Counted from the stretch's first letter, positions 20,264-30,922 are shown. The stretch is 64,000 bases of DNA from Vulcanisaeta sp. JCM 16161 (GCF_001316285.1 NZ_BBDO01000003.1:186001-250000); one strand, 5' to 3'. Translations and numbers: made by a program. The notes: generated from the letters alone by a model not told the origin.

Positions 20264-21004
20264 TCAAAGCCCAGGATTAGTCCTCTCCCTCATACCCTCA
20301 ATAAGCCAAATACCCCTCCTCCCAGCCTCCTCGACCGCGCCCAGCATTGCCCTTAGGCAGTAGATGACCTTAATCACCCTGCCCGGGAACTTATCCGGGA
20401 ACAGCCTTAAGGCCTCGCCAACCCCCTCATCAAACCTTGCAATCAACCTAGGACCAGCCCTAGTCTTGGCCTCGCCGACCACGGTCAACTGCCCATTAGT
20501 CCCATAAACATCAAACTCAAACCTCGAGTCAAGCACAACCCTGTCAGTCCTAATATCAACACCCCTCCCCCTAAGCATATGTGTAACAACATCATTAGCC
20601 TCCTCCTCAATAGAAGCCGTCAAATTATCCAAAGTCCTCCTAATGGCACCAACATCCCTCCTAAGCAACCTAACCTCCCACCACAACCTCTCAATATTCT
20701 CATCAATCCTCCTAACCTCCTGCCACAGCTTATTATTCTCCTGCCATAATTTCTCGATGTTTTCGTTTATTCTCTTATTCTCCTGCCACAACCTGTTTTG
20801 ATCTTCCCTCAAAGCCCTAACTTCTTGCCAAAGCCCCTCCTGACCCTCCACAAGCCTCTGAACAGTCCTCGCCAACTCACCAACAGCACTAATCAATTGC
20901 TTAATCGAAGACTGAACATCAGAAATACCCAAAAGCCCCATTACGGCTAGCCTAAACTCCTCATCCTCCCTCAACAAACGCAAAAACTCATCACGAAAAG
21001 ACAT
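20264..21004 (-). CDS. Coiled-coil protein with PD-(D/E)XK nuclease-like C-terminus
   Basis: 246 residues from ATG 21004, chosen because an A/T-rich TATA-like stretch lies 22-33 nt upstream and because the longer reading adds an unlikely hydrophobic lead. Residues 1-45 are helical; residues 50-130 are heptad coiled coil with repeated LWQE units; the C-terminal 100 residues contain EFDVYG...VVGEAK, the D-x(n)-E-x-K pattern of restriction-endonuclease folds. This domain combination (DUF3782-like) is common in Crenarchaeota with unknown function. Confidence 0.7.
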   Translation of the reverse strand: MSFRDEFLRLLREDEEFRLAVMGLLGISDVQSSIKQLISAVGELARTVQRLVEGQEGLWQEVRALREDQNRLWQENKRINENIEKLWQENNKLWQEVRRIDENIERLWWEVRLLRRDVGAIRRTLDNLTASIEEEANDVVTHMLRGRGVDIRTDRVVLDSRFEFDVYGTNGQLTVVGEAKTRAGPRLIARFDEGVGEALRLFPDKFPGRVIKVIYCLRAMLGAVEEAGRRGIWLIEGMRERTNPGL

Positions 21005-21096
21005 CCAAATAATGAACCCACAACCAAAAATAAAAACCCACCGCCACAGGCTGGAGGACAACCACATAATCGGGGAACTAGGGTTCAGGGAAATTC

Positions 21097-21342
21097 ATGG
21101 ACTACGTAGCATTCATAAACGAACCAGCCCAAATAACCGAGGCAGAGGAACACCCCGAGCATGGCCATGACCTGGAAACACCTACACCGAGACTCACAGC
21201 ACATGATGAAGACGGAATAACACAACCCAACATTGAAATTACCAAGGAAGTAAGCGAACCAATAGGTAAGTGGCAAAGGCAAGGCACAAAAACAGCCATA
21301 ACCACAGTAAACAAAGCCGGGGAACAATCACAATTAATTTAA
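21097..21342 (+). CDS. Possible small acidic protein, unassigned
   Basis: An 81-residue plus-strand reading, hydrophilic and rich in E, T and H (VAFINEPAQITEAEEHPE). Codon choice is plausible. The opposite strand also has an open frame, but that product would be extremely rich in Cys, Phe and Tyr with only one Ile, which is unnatural here. No TATA box is visible. It may be nothing. Confidence 0.3.
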   Translation: MDYVAFINEPAQITEAEEHPEHGHDLETPTPRLTAHDEDGITQPNIEITKEVSEPIGKWQRQGTKTAITTVNKAGEQSQLI

Positions 21343-21366
21343 GGGGAAGAAAAGCAACACAACTGA

Positions 21367-21792
21367 CTAAGAGGCAGTGAGAGTAAGCGACTCAACCAGG
21401 GAACCACCAGCACCACTCAACGAAACAACAACGGTATAAGAAACGCCAGGCTCAACACCACTACACTGACCAACGAGCCCATAACTACCCCCCGCGACCA
21501 CGGTAGCGCCAACGCCACTCCACGAACAACTAAGTGTCGAGCCATTAGGCCCATAAACCTTAACACCACTAACGGTTAACTGGGTCGTACCTGCATTATA
21601 TATGTTTATTGTGACGACTCCTGTAGACGCTGATATACTGCCGGAAACCTCAACCTCTGGGGTATTAATGGCGTGTTGACCCATGGCCTTCGCCCCATGG
21701 TAAAAGATCATTATTAACGCCACACCAACGACTATGAGAACAGCCGCTATTATTACTGAGACCAACGGTGATAACTCACCCCTACTACGCAT
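21367..21792 (-). CDS. Archaeal type IV pilin-like protein
   Basis: 141 residues. The N-terminus MRSRGELSPLVSVIIAAVLIVVGVALIM is a class III signal: short positive leader, G-E cleavage position, then the hydrophobic helix that packs the pilus core. The remainder is a beta-rich, Ser/Gly/Thr/Val head with two cysteines (LSCSWSG, GQCSGV) that could form a disulfide. It is divergent from the TadC-like gene at 21842 and presumably supplies the filament subunit of the locus. Confidence 0.8.
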   Translation of the reverse strand: MRSRGELSPLVSVIIAAVLIVVGVALIMIFYHGAKAMGQHAINTPEVEVSGSISASTGVVTINIYNAGTTQLTVSGVKVYGPNGSTLSCSWSGVGATVVAGGSYGLVGQCSGVEPGVSYTVVVSLSGAGGSLVESLTLTAS

Positions 21793-21841
21793 AATTAATC
21801 CATGGGGGTACTCCTTTTAAGTATTGCCGCGCAATACACCT

Positions 21842-22961
21842 ATGGGCCTAGGCCCAGTAAGGCCCTGGTTCAGGGCTAGGCTCGAGGAGGCGTTGCTCAT
21901 GACGCTCGCAACACCACTATTCCTGGCACAACCCGCCGGCAAGGTCCTGGACACCCTCATTGACGAGGCGCAAAGGCTGGGCCTAAACCGTGCATTAATC
22001 AGGCGATTGCTCATGGCCAGAGCCGTTGTGTCCATGAACGAACCAATAACCAAGTACGTGGGTGGCCTTGGGGGTATGCTCGAGGCTATGGTCAACGCCG
22101 AGAGGCTGGGCATTGAGCCGGGCACTGCCGTGCTTTACATACTTAGGGAGCTCGATGATTACCTGGGCAGGTTGAGGAGTGATCATAGGGACTTGGTAAC
22201 ACTTCTTGACACACTCACGGTTATTACGCTGGCCATAATGCCCATGACGATAGTCTCGTGAGCAGGGCCTTAAGCATGGACCCGACGATGTACCTAGTGA
22301 TTACCTACGCCTCGGCAGCGCCAATAACGGCATTACTGGTTGGAACCTGGACCCGGGCCTGGTGGGTATCGATAATGAATTAACCAGGTACATGGGGATC
22401 GCGCTGGTACTTGCCGTGCCCATTTACGTGGTTACCAGGTCAATTGCGCTGACGTGGTTGGCCTTCTCCATAGCCTTCCTGGGCATGAGCCTTAATTGGT
22501 ACATTGGGAGGGTTAGGGCTGTAAATGACGTGAGGCACACGGCAATTAACAGGGTTATGAGGGCTGCGATAACGCCTAGGCTTGATCAGGCAGGGTCCAG
22601 GAATTGGTTTGAGGGCTTTATCAATGAGTATGCGAGGGTGGTGGCTACCACGGGCATGGGGAGGCCTGAGGTGATTAACGTGGCGGTTACATCGCTAACC
22701 CACGTTATTAATGCCGTGACGGAGTCCAGGAGGGTTGGGTATGCCTCGGTCATCGTTTCCGTGTCCCTGATGGAGATTATACTCGTAATAACCAGGTTAA
22801 TAGCAACCCAGGTGGCTGGGGGTGCATTAATGCTGCAGTTAATGCTCCCAACGGTAATACTCGGTGGTTTCATGAGTGGTTATGTACTTGATTCAATAAT
22901 CACGGGCGTGTACGCCACAGTGCCGTTAGTGATTACGTACATAGCCCTGACCATGGCCTAG
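21842..22961 (+). CDS. TadC/FlaJ-type membrane platform protein (GspF family)
   Basis: Repaired product of about 373 residues with type II secretion F-like helices in two halves: a cytoplasmic helical bundle (EALLMTLATPLFLAQ...GGMLEAMVNAERLGIEPG) followed by membrane helices, then a repeat (TGMGRPEVINVAVTSLTHVINAV) and closing helices. These proteins anchor pilus assembly. One C near 22257 and one C near 22353 repair the frame. ATG 21842 is chosen because a TATA-like cttttaagt lies 27 nt upstream; an upstream TTG at 21824 is also in frame. Confidence 0.75.
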
Positions 22962-23000
22962 CGGGTAAAGCCTTAATAATGCAATACGGAGTTACAAACT

Positions 23001-23780
23001 ATGTTAACTGTGTTGTTCCTAAGCCAGAAGGGTGGTGTTGGCAAGACGTTGATAGTCACGAGCCTAGCCACGGCACTGGCAATGAGGGGTTACAGGACCT
23101 GGCTTATTGACCTAGACCCAAACGCAACCGCATCCAAGGTACTAGGCGTGAGTAACCCTGGCAATGTAAGTGGTGCCCTGACGTACATGATGGGGACTAC
23201 GAGGACGGTCAAGGTCTCAACGGCTTATATCGAGGACGGCGTCGTGGGAAACATAAGAGTCATACCGCCAGGCACCACACCGGTCGCTAATCCATACAAT
23301 GCATTACCAAGTACGCCGGTCCTTAACTCCAGGATATCATCACTAATCAGGGGGATAGGTAATTACAGGGTCAAGCCAAACTTCATATTAATAGACACGC
23401 CAGCCCTATCGCCAACCCTAAACCCAGGACTCACAACCGCGTTGGTGAGCAATGCAGACGTAATAACCCTGGTGGCCACCGACGAGCCCGGCGGCATGGG
23501 TTGGCTAGGTAACATGCTTGAATATGCGGCAACAATAAGCCCGGGAAAGGAGGGCGTGGTTGTATTGAATAAGTTATCAAGCATAAGGGGTAACCTAGAC
23601 ATTGGTGTTAAGAATGTGGTGAAGATACTCAGGAACTCGGCCATTGAGGCTGCATGGCGGTTAGGCTCAATACCCTACCTGGTCAAGGACCCGGGGCTTG
23701 GCCAATTCAGGAAGGCGATTGATGAGTTTGCAGCATTACTGGAGAGGTTGAATGCTGAGAGGGTTTGGGTGAGTCCATGA
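23001..23780 (+). CDS. ParA/MinD-family ATPase (first of three), TadZ-like
   Basis: Intact 259-residue protein. Deviant Walker A KGGVGKT (residues 11-17), switch I DLDPNATAS (about 38-46), Walker B FILIDTPALS (about 130-139). Such ATPases position partner complexes by ATP-dependent dimerisation; in bacterial Tad systems the ParA-like TadZ localises the pilus machine (family knowledge). It follows the TadC-like gene and its stop overlaps the next start (ccATGAgg), so the three plus-strand genes 21842-24103 look like one operon. Confidence 0.85.
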   Translation: MLTVLFLSQKGGVGKTLIVTSLATALAMRGYRTWLIDLDPNATASKVLGVSNPGNVSGALTYMMGTTRTVKVSTAYIEDGVVGNIRVIPPGTTPVANPYNALPSTPVLNSRISSLIRGIGNYRVKPNFILIDTPALSPTLNPGLTTALVSNADVITLVATDEPGGMGWLGNMLEYAATISPGKEGVVVLNKLSSIRGNLDIGVKNVVKILRNSAIEAAWRLGSIPYLVKDPGLGQFRKAIDEFAALLERLNAERVWVSP

Positions 23781-24103
23781 GGCTTCTGCGTAGGAGGGTC
23801 GTTAATGAGGATGAGGATGAGGAGATAACGAGGCTCATGAGAAGGATTAGCAATAGACCGAGGCTTAGGGTTGAGGGCGCTAAACCGAGTAGGGATGCGG
23901 TGGAGGTGTACGTGAGTAATGGATTGAAGGCCTTGGAACAGGCACTGAGGGGCTTGGGCGCGGATGAGGGTGAGGTTAGGAGGGCGCTTAGGATTGGTAG
24001 GGAGGCCCTAGTTAGTAACTACCCGAACCAGGTTGATGTTGTTGAGTTAGCGAGGCAGTTGCTGGCTAGGGTTAGGACTCCTCAAGGACAACGTCACTCC
24101 TGA
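23777..24103 (+). CDS. Small charged helical partner of the ParA-like ATPase
   Basis: 108 residues from ATG 23777, which overlaps the TGA of the ParA-like gene by 4 nt. Basic N-terminus (RLLRRRV), an acidic patch, then helices (SNGLKALEQALRGLGADEGEVRRAL). No family recognised; the coupling suggests a regulator or adaptor of the ATPase. Its end overlaps the convergent TadA-like gene. Confidence 0.6.
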   Translation: MRLLRRRVVNEDEDEEITRLMRRISNRPRLRVEGAKPSRDAVEVYVSNGLKALEQALRGLGADEGEVRRALRIGREALVSNYPNQVDVVELARQLLARVRTPQGQRHS

Positions 24104-25579
24104 CCTCCCTGGGCATAACCAACTCCCTAGCCTGTGGAAGAGTGCCACGAGCCTAACCCACTCGGCCTCATCAATGTCAAAGCTGGAGTAATGCCTAAGG
24201 AAAGCCTCCCTATCACTGACCTCCCTAATCACGTAGTCCTCACCAACACGCCCACCCAGGAATTTAACCAGGACATCCTCATGCAAGCCCCCATCCCAAG
24301 CGGTCACGGGCCTGCCCCCATCCACAACCCACGCACCAACAACCCTCCTAACAACCTTACTACCAGCCTCAAACCTGCCCATGAGCACGACCAACAACCT
24401 AATCAAATCAACGGGCACGCCATACTCCCTAAGCCTAACAATGGCCTCCTCAACGCCACCAGCGTGCATCGTGGTGGCCCCACCAACCTGCCCGCTCATA
24501 ATTGCATGCAACCAGGCCCTGGTATCCTCGGGCCCTAACCTCATTAATAAATATGTAATCGGCGCCAACCCTAAGTGCATGGACAAGCCTCTGAAAAAGC
24601 GGTATGGGCTTGACGCCGGCTCCATGACCCTCACGACTAAGCAGCGGAATGACGCTGCCCGCATAATCACTAACCAGTTCCTGGGGGAGTAGGACCTCGT
24701 CGATGTCCTCGACTTGGCAATCACGGTGCTTGGGGGCAGGGCTGACATGAGGGCCGCAGACATGCTGGTCTTCCCGGAGCCCGCGGGCCCAATCACGAGT
24801 ATTGGAACACCAACCTCAAGCGCCAGCCAGAGGTAGGCCGCGAGCCTGGCGTCAATTGAGCCAAGCCTAACCATGTCAATCAACTTCCAAGCCCTGGTGG
24901 GGAAAACCCTAATACTGACCCTGGTCCTATCCGTAACATCGAAGGAGTCAACACTCACCCTAAGCATTGGCCTATGACCCCTATCATAAGCCTCAACCGA
25001 TGGGTTATAATACGTTGGGTAAACCCCAACCCTATCACCAATAACACTAACGAGCAGCTCAACCTCGCGGGTACTCGGCACCACATTCGACTGACAATCA
25101 CCAAGACTGCTCAACTTAAAATGAACCCGGGCACCAGGCGCCACGTAGATGTCCGTAAGGCCGACCTCATCGCTCACGACCATGACAGGCTCCAGAACGC
25201 CGTAATTATACAAGCCTCTAAACAATAGTGAGGCCCATTTATTAGCATCATCACTAGACACATTAACACCAACACCCCTCAGGTAATTAACGGCCTCAAC
25301 CCTGAGGGCATTGATCACGGAATCCTCAAAATCCAAACCCCTCGAAATGCCCCTAATCACGGCATCCCTAACCCTAGGCATGTGCTTAACCGTAAAGTCC
25401 TCAAGGCTGAAGGAGTCAATGCCGGGAAGCGTCGAGTCACCAACATCGACGAAACAGCCTGTGCCCCATACCGTGCTGTAGATTGTTACCGTGCTGGGGA
25501 AACCACGGAACAAAACCCTACGACTAAAGACGACCTCGCCATCGACAGCGCCAGCCGAACGACTATAGAACAAACCCAT
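24072..25579 (-). CDS. TadA/VirB11-type secretion ATPase
   Basis: Repaired product of about 503 residues. Walker A is VIGPAGSGKTS (near 24790), preceded by the N2-type sensor domain. Two compensating breaks hide the middle: reading through near 24700 gives VEDIDEVLLPQEL and an Asp/Glu box region, then ALRVGADYIFINEVRG (near 24545), the secretion-ATPase Walker B-like block, then SGQVGGATTMHAG, the His box. A shift near 24130 gives a natural C-terminus ELVMPREVRSDVVLEES ending at 24072. It powers filament assembly. TATA-like cttattaagg stands 27 nt before ATG 25579. Confidence 0.85.
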
Positions 25580-25654
25580 ACAATACTCCTCAACAAACCC
25601 CTTAATAAGTTGTGAGGGGTAAAACTAATTAATGAGGGTCTCGACTAAAGAATC

Positions 25655-25999
25655 ATGTTCGGGCTAGGTAGGAAGAGGAGGTTGACGGGTAATGAGGAGA
25701 TTGAGGAGGAACTCGTGATAGACGATGAGGGCAAGGACGAATTCGGGCTAACCCAAACCCCCACCGTAAACCCGCAATCGACGACCCGCCAACAAGACCT
25801 AACAGACCTTAGAAGCTACATAGATGAATTGAGTAGGAGAATTGAGGAGGTAATGAGCATCAAGAATGACTTGGAAAAACTCACGCAGATGAAGCCCACG
25901 ATAGAGAACTACATAAGTACGCTGAACGAAATAGTGAAAACACTGGGCGAGATCGAGAACCTACTGAATAAGCTTGAGGAGTTAAGGAGGAGGCTATGA
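25655..25999 (+). CDS. Coiled-coil partner of the second ParA-like ATPase
   Basis: 114 residues. A basic start (MFGLGRKRR) precedes an acidic linker, then about 65 residues of coiled coil (DLRSYIDELSRRIEEVMSI, LNEIVKTLGEIENLLNKL). Its TGA overlaps the ATG of the ParA-like gene at 25996, so the proteins are probably made in fixed ratio. No known family; by position it may tether the ATPase to the secretion complex. Confidence 0.65.
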   Translation: MFGLGRKRRLTGNEEIEEELVIDDEGKDEFGLTQTPTVNPQSTTRQQDLTDLRSYIDELSRRIEEVMSIKNDLEKLTQMKPTIENYISTLNEIVKTLGEIENLLNKLEELRRRL

Positions 26000-26630
26000 C
26001 GATAATAACCGTAACGAGTGGTAACGTGGGCGGTGTGGGGAAGACAACAATAACGCTAGCCCTAATGATGAGCACGAAGAACGTGGCATACATAGACCTA
26101 AGCCCAGATAACCGCTCCCTATCCCTACTCCTAGGCTTAAACCCAAGGACGGACATAATAGACAGCATACGCGGCGGTAAGTACATGATGTACGTGAGGG
26201 ATGGGAACGCGATCATACCAATAAGGCATAGGGAATACCTAGAGCTTAGGCAGTTGGGCGAGATAGCACCGGCTGAGGTGCAAAGGATGCTTAGGGCCTG
26301 GAGAAGGCCCTGGCTAGTAGGTATGGTGTGGAGAACCTCGTAATAGACACGATGAGCACGGTGAACCTAGGACTAACAATGGGTGCGATAGAGACCGCGG
26401 ACAAACTACTGATACCACTGACCAGGGAGAGGGAGGAATTAATAAGGAGGACGGTGCCGAGGGTGGGCACGAAGCACATGATCTACGCAATGAACATGGC
26501 CAGGGAAAACCTGAGGATAGACGGCATGGCCGCGGTAATACCATACGTGGAAGGGGCAAATAATCAACTCGAGGTTGCGGAAAGAATTAGGAATTACATC
26601 AAGAATTTGATGAGGGTCGTCCTCGAGTAA
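25996..26630 (+). CDS. ParA/MinD-family ATPase (second), short form
   Basis: Repaired product of about 212 residues. P loop GNVGGVGKTT (residues 8-17) has N in place of the usual signature lysine region K-G-G; the following VAYIDLSPDNRSLSLLLG is switch I. One G near 26298 joins LRGLEKALASRYGVENLVIDTMSTV, where Walker B appears. The product is shorter than typical ParA, and the lack of the first K at the deviant Walker A position means dimerisation may differ. Confidence 0.72.
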
Positions 26631-26634
26631 TGGG

Positions 26635-26993
26635 CTAGACGAGTGATGATAAGTGGTTCATAACCATGGACATGAAGCTCTTAAGCGCCGTAGCCACCGC
26701 CGTTAAACCAACCGAGTTAAGCACGGCAGGTAGTATACCCATTAGCAGGACGAAGACCACGCCCATCGCGGCCAAGGCACCAATAATACGCCTAATACTG
26801 GACCACTCAATAAGTGAGTAACCAATCAGTGACTGAACGAGGGCCAAAAAGCCAATGAGCCTAAGCCAGCTATTGTTATTAGTATTAATACGGCTGCGAT
26901 GAAGGCCATGAAATCAACAGTACTACTCACGACGCCCTGAATGGCAGACTCGGCAGCGGCATATGGATTGGTGGAGCTGAGTATCACCGCCAT
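26635..26993 (-). CDS. Small polytopic membrane protein of the secretion locus
   Basis: Repaired product of about 119 residues (one T added to the T5 run near 26850 joins LGSLAF to LALVQSLIGYSL). It has an N-terminal polar stretch with AAAESAIQG, then two or three hydrophobic helices (VDFMAFIAAVLILITIAGL, IIGALAAMGVVFVLLMGILPAVL, VGLTAVATALKSFMSMV). Size and topology resemble VirB2-like or CedA1-type small membrane proteins, but no sequence proof is possible here. It follows the third ParA-like gene on the same strand. Confidence 0.6.
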
Positions 26994-27066
26994 GGTGGCA
27001 ATTAATGGCTAGGCCTAATTAGGGTTGTGGGGCGTGGAGTTCACGTCGCACCAGGCCTGGCGCAAC

Positions 27067-27855
27067 TCAGTGCTTGATGGCCCTAAACAACCTCGTTATG
27101 GCGCTGTCCTCGAGGCCGAGCTTAAATAGGTATGTTGGGCCCAGCATTTGGCGGGCCATGGACACCAGGTCCTCGATTGGTCGGGTGAACGGCATTAGGG
27201 CGTAGTACCACTTCTGCGAAACCTCAACGCCGATTATGGCGTACGGGTCCCAACGGGCAACGAGCTTAGCCCTAACGCCATTAACCGTGAATTGCCTACC
27301 AACCCTCTCAAACCTAGCCTCGCCAGGGAAGCCAAGCTCATTAACCAACTCGCCGAATGTCTTGAAGTTCGTGGGCTCCCCAATCACGAAGAATGGGGAC
27401 TCAGGCGTGACCTTAAGGTAGTGCCTACAGCCCTCGGTGGGCATCCTATTACAGACCCTCACAACCCTACCACCGGGGAACGCCTCAACAACCCTATCCG
27501 CAGAGACCACGGAGTCGGGTTCGTAGGAGCTAACGACAACGAGGACGTCAGCCCTACCCAATAATTCAACGAACTCAGGCTGGGCGAGGCTCATTGGGGG
27601 CAAATCAACAATGGCAATGCCATTATAGCCCTGCGGAGGCAGTCCCTGCCTAACCCTAACAAGCCTAGACAACCTATTAACACCATCAACGAAATCACTA
27701 AGGTAATAATAAACCCCCGTACAAACACCAAGGCCGCAGGAGTAATCAAACAACTCATGGCCAAAACCCCTAAGCGAAAGAATAGCCGATAAGCCAAGAG
27801 CCACAGTCGACTTCCCAGTACCACCCTTACCACCGCTTGTGACTACTATCAGCAT
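27067..27855 (-). CDS. ParA/MinD-family ATPase (third)
   Basis: Intact 262-residue protein. Deviant Walker A GGKGGTGKST (residues 8-17), Walker B AIVDLPPMS (about 84-92). The switch I region lacks the usual D-x-D (LFDYSCGLGVC). The C-terminal half has a distinct beta domain (FTVNGVRAKLVARWDPYAIIGVEV), uncommon in ParA, which may bind a partner. Divergent from the Lhr gene; TATA-like AT-rich sequence (tatttatatt, 27880-27890) lies about 27 nt before ATG 27855. Confidence 0.85.
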   Translation of the reverse strand: MLIVVTSGGKGGTGKSTVALGLSAILSLRGFGHELFDYSCGLGVCTGVYYYLSDFVDGVNRLSRLVRVRQGLPPQGYNGIAIVDLPPMSLAQPEFVELLGRADVLVVVSSYEPDSVVSADRVVEAFPGGRVVRVCNRMPTEGCRHYLKVTPESPFFVIGEPTNFKTFGELVNELGFPGEARFERVGRQFTVNGVRAKLVARWDPYAIIGVEVSQKWYYALMPFTRPIEDLVSMARQMLGPTYLFKLGLEDSAITRLFRAIKH

Positions 27856-28014
27856 TCCGATTATGTTCGTCTCAATGCAGTATTTATATTACTTTTGCCA
27901 AACTCGAGCGCCGGAATACTGTGGGCACGTCTCATTAAGCCTGGGCAAAGCTTCACGTGTGGGGTGGGTAGACAGACTCATAAAGCCGGGGAGGCGCTAC
28001 TCCCTGACGGCTTA

Positions 28015-30852
28015 ATGAGTGATTTCTGGGGGAGGTACCTGCACCCGAGGCTTGTGGGTGTGATTAGGGAGTTTGGGTATCTGGAGCCTACGCCGGTTCA
28101 GGAGAGGGCGATACCCAGGGTGCTCGGTGGCGTTAATGTCCTAATCACCGCGCCCACGGGCAGTGGTAAGACCGAGGCCGCCATGTTCCCAATAATGAGC
28201 AAGATACTGAGCGATAACTTAACTAGCGGCGTTGCGGCGATTTACATAACGCCTGCGAGGGCCCTCAATAGGGACGTGAACATTAGGCTTAGGGAGATAG
28301 CCAATAGGTTGGGTATAACCACGGCGGTTAGGCATGGCGACACGCCCGAGAGTGAGCGTAGGAGGCAGGTTAGGGAGCCGCCCGTGATACTCATAACGAC
28401 GCCTGAGACCCTCCAGGTCATCCTGGCTATGAGGAGTATGAGGAGGGCGCTTAGGAGTGTTAGGTGGGTTGTTGTTGATGAGTTGCATGAGTTGATGAAT
28501 GATGAGAGGGGTGCCCAACTGTCCATAGCCCTGGAGAGGCTGGTCAACATAGCCGGTGAGTACCAGAGGATTGGGCTTTCGGCGACCATAGGCAATACCG
28601 AGTTGGCGAGCCAATTCCTAGCCGGCGTGGGTAGGCCTGTGGAGGTGGTGAGTGTGGACGTGAGTAGGGAGATGGAGGTAAGCGTTGAGTATCCCGAGGC
28701 GTCTGAGGAGGACGTGGACTTGGCTGAGGAGTTGAACACAACGCCCGAAACCGCCGCGAGGCTTAGGAGGATCGTCGAGATAATCAGTGCTCATAGGGCA
28801 ACCCTAGTCTTCACGAACACGAGGGATGAGGCGGAGCTGCTGGGGCATAGGCTCGGTAGGGTGCTCGGTGATGACGCGTGGGTGTCTACCACGGCTCACT
28901 GGACAGGGAGGAGAGGGAGGGCCTTGAGGAGGGCCTGAGGAGTGGTGGGGTTAGGGCTGTGGTCACCACGTCAAGCCTTGAGCTGGGCATTGACATTGGG
29001 CATGTGGACGCCGTGATTCAGTACTCAAGCCCGAGGCAGGTCACAAAGTTAATCCAGAGGGTTGGCAGGAGTGGGCATAGGCTTGGTGGGAGGCTGTTGG
29101 TTACGTAATCACGAGGGACGTGGATGACTACCTCGAATCCCTAGTAATCGCCAGGAGGGCCCTAAACAACGAGTTGGAGAGGGGGGTTGAGTATCACGAG
29201 AAGGCGCTTGACGTGCTTCACCACCAGGTCGCGGGCATGGTGATTGAGGCTAGGATTGAGGGCGGGGCATTAACCATAAACGATGTCCTAAACACAGTGA
29301 GGAGGGCGCACCCATTCAGGGGGTTAACGCTTGAGGAGTTGATGGACGTCCTGAGGTTCATGGAGAGTAACAGGTTCATCAGGGTTAATGAGGATGGGAC
29401 AATAACGCCGAGGAGGGGACTCCACAGGTACTACTTCGAGAACATATCCATGATACCAGACCAAAGGCACTATAGGGCTAGGGACATGATAACGAACAAA
29501 GCCATTGGCGAGTTGGATGAGGAGTTCGTGGAGACCACGGAGACGGGGACGCAGATAATACTTGCGGGTAGGCCATGGAGAATAGTCGGTATAGACCATG
29601 AAAAGGGTGAGGTTGTCCTAGAACCACTGAATCAAATCCTAAACGCAGTACCCACCTGGATTGGCGAGGAAATACCAGTACCAACCGAGGTGGCCCAGGA
29701 GACGTGTAGGTTGAGGGAGGGGTTAATGGGCGCCATAGCCAACGGCGTGGATCCAGCCACGGTATTGGCGAAATACCCAACGGGTGGGGTCCCCAGCGCA
29801 CTCATTGAGGAGTTGAGGCAGCAGTTGGGTACGGGGGTTACGGGGTTCACGAACGCTGTGATCATCGAGTGGAGGGGTAGGGATGCCGTGATCCACGCGT
29901 GCCTGGGCACCAAGGGGAATCAGGCACTGGCCCTATACCTAGCGAGGTTCATTGGGCAGAGGTATAGGGTTGCCGTGACCTACGTGACCGACCCATACAG
30001 GGTACTCATAACAGCACCAATAGGTATACCGCCCCAGGCAATAATTGAGGCCCTAAGCCAAAGCCGGACTACGTGGAGGGGGAGTTGAGGGAGGCCATAA
30101 GGGGCACGAGGCTTTATAGGTATAGGTTCATACACGTGGCGAGGAGGTTCGGGGTGCTGCCGAGGGAGTCCGTGGACGTTAATGTGGAGAGGCTAGCCAC
30201 CGCCCTCAGGGACACCGTGGTGGATAGGGAGGTCATTAGGGAGATACTCACCGAAAAGGTGGACTCAACACCCCTCAGGCAATTGGTGAGCAGTGTCAGG
30301 GAGGGGAGAATAACGGTTAGGGTCGTTAAGGTCGAACAATACACGCCAATAGCCCAGCACATAATAAACCAAGCGGGCAAATACGACACGGCAATCCAGG
30401 GAATACCAACAACCACAATCCTACAACTACTAAAGAAAAGAATCGAGGAAAGGGAAGTAACACTACTATGCCTAAACTGCGGGTGGCACACGACCATGAA
30501 GGTAAAGTACATACCAGAACAAATCAAATGCCCAAGATGCGGAATGAGGCAAATAGCCGTACTAAAGTACGGAGAAGACCCAACAAGAGCATACGAAATA
30601 GCCAAGAAAGCCAGGAGAAAACAAAGACTAACAAGGGAGGAACAGGAAAAATGGCAAGAACTAACACAAACAGCATTGGCGGTCCTACAATACGGCAAAA
30701 AGGCCATAACAGCCCTGGCAGCACACGGAGTAGGACCAACAACAGCAATAAGAAAAATCCTACCAAAAGCCAAAACAGAGCAAGAACTCTACCAACAAAT
30801 CCTAGAAGCAGAACGACAATACCAACGAACAAAACCCTTCTGGAATGAATAA
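28015..30852 (+). CDS. Lhr-type DNA/RNA helicase
   Basis: Repaired superfamily 2 helicase of about 946 residues. Motifs in order: Q-motif region [20 protein letters not shown], Ia [17 protein letters not shown] (D-E-L-H), [49 protein letters not shown]. Then the Lhr winged-helix/core region, and a zinc knuckle CLNCGW...CPRCG near 30470-30540 in the C-terminal part. Breaks near 28893, 29105 and 30066 are one-base. I start at ATG 28015 ([17 protein letters not shown]), since the reading upstream to 27895 does not resemble the family. Lhr proteins act in DNA repair and replication restart. Confidence 0.88.
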
Positions 30853-30880
30853 ACAAAAACGAAAACCACGAAGAAAAAAA

Positions 30881-30890
30881 ACTTATAAAA
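30881..30890 (+). promoter_or_regulatory. rRNA operon TATA box
   Basis: The segment gaaaaaaaacttataaaac contains a purine-rich BRE followed by CTTATAAA, the strongest TATA element in this region. The transcript should start near 30911. Confidence 0.7.
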
Positions 30891-30922
30891 CACAAAAACA
30901 AGGAAACCAACCGCACAATGAG

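Noticed and set aside
21085..21327. Minus-strand open frame coding a Cys/Phe/Tyr-rich hydrophobic protein
   Set aside because: Almost no isoleucine and very many cysteines, unlike proteins of this genome; the plus-strand reading is more natural.
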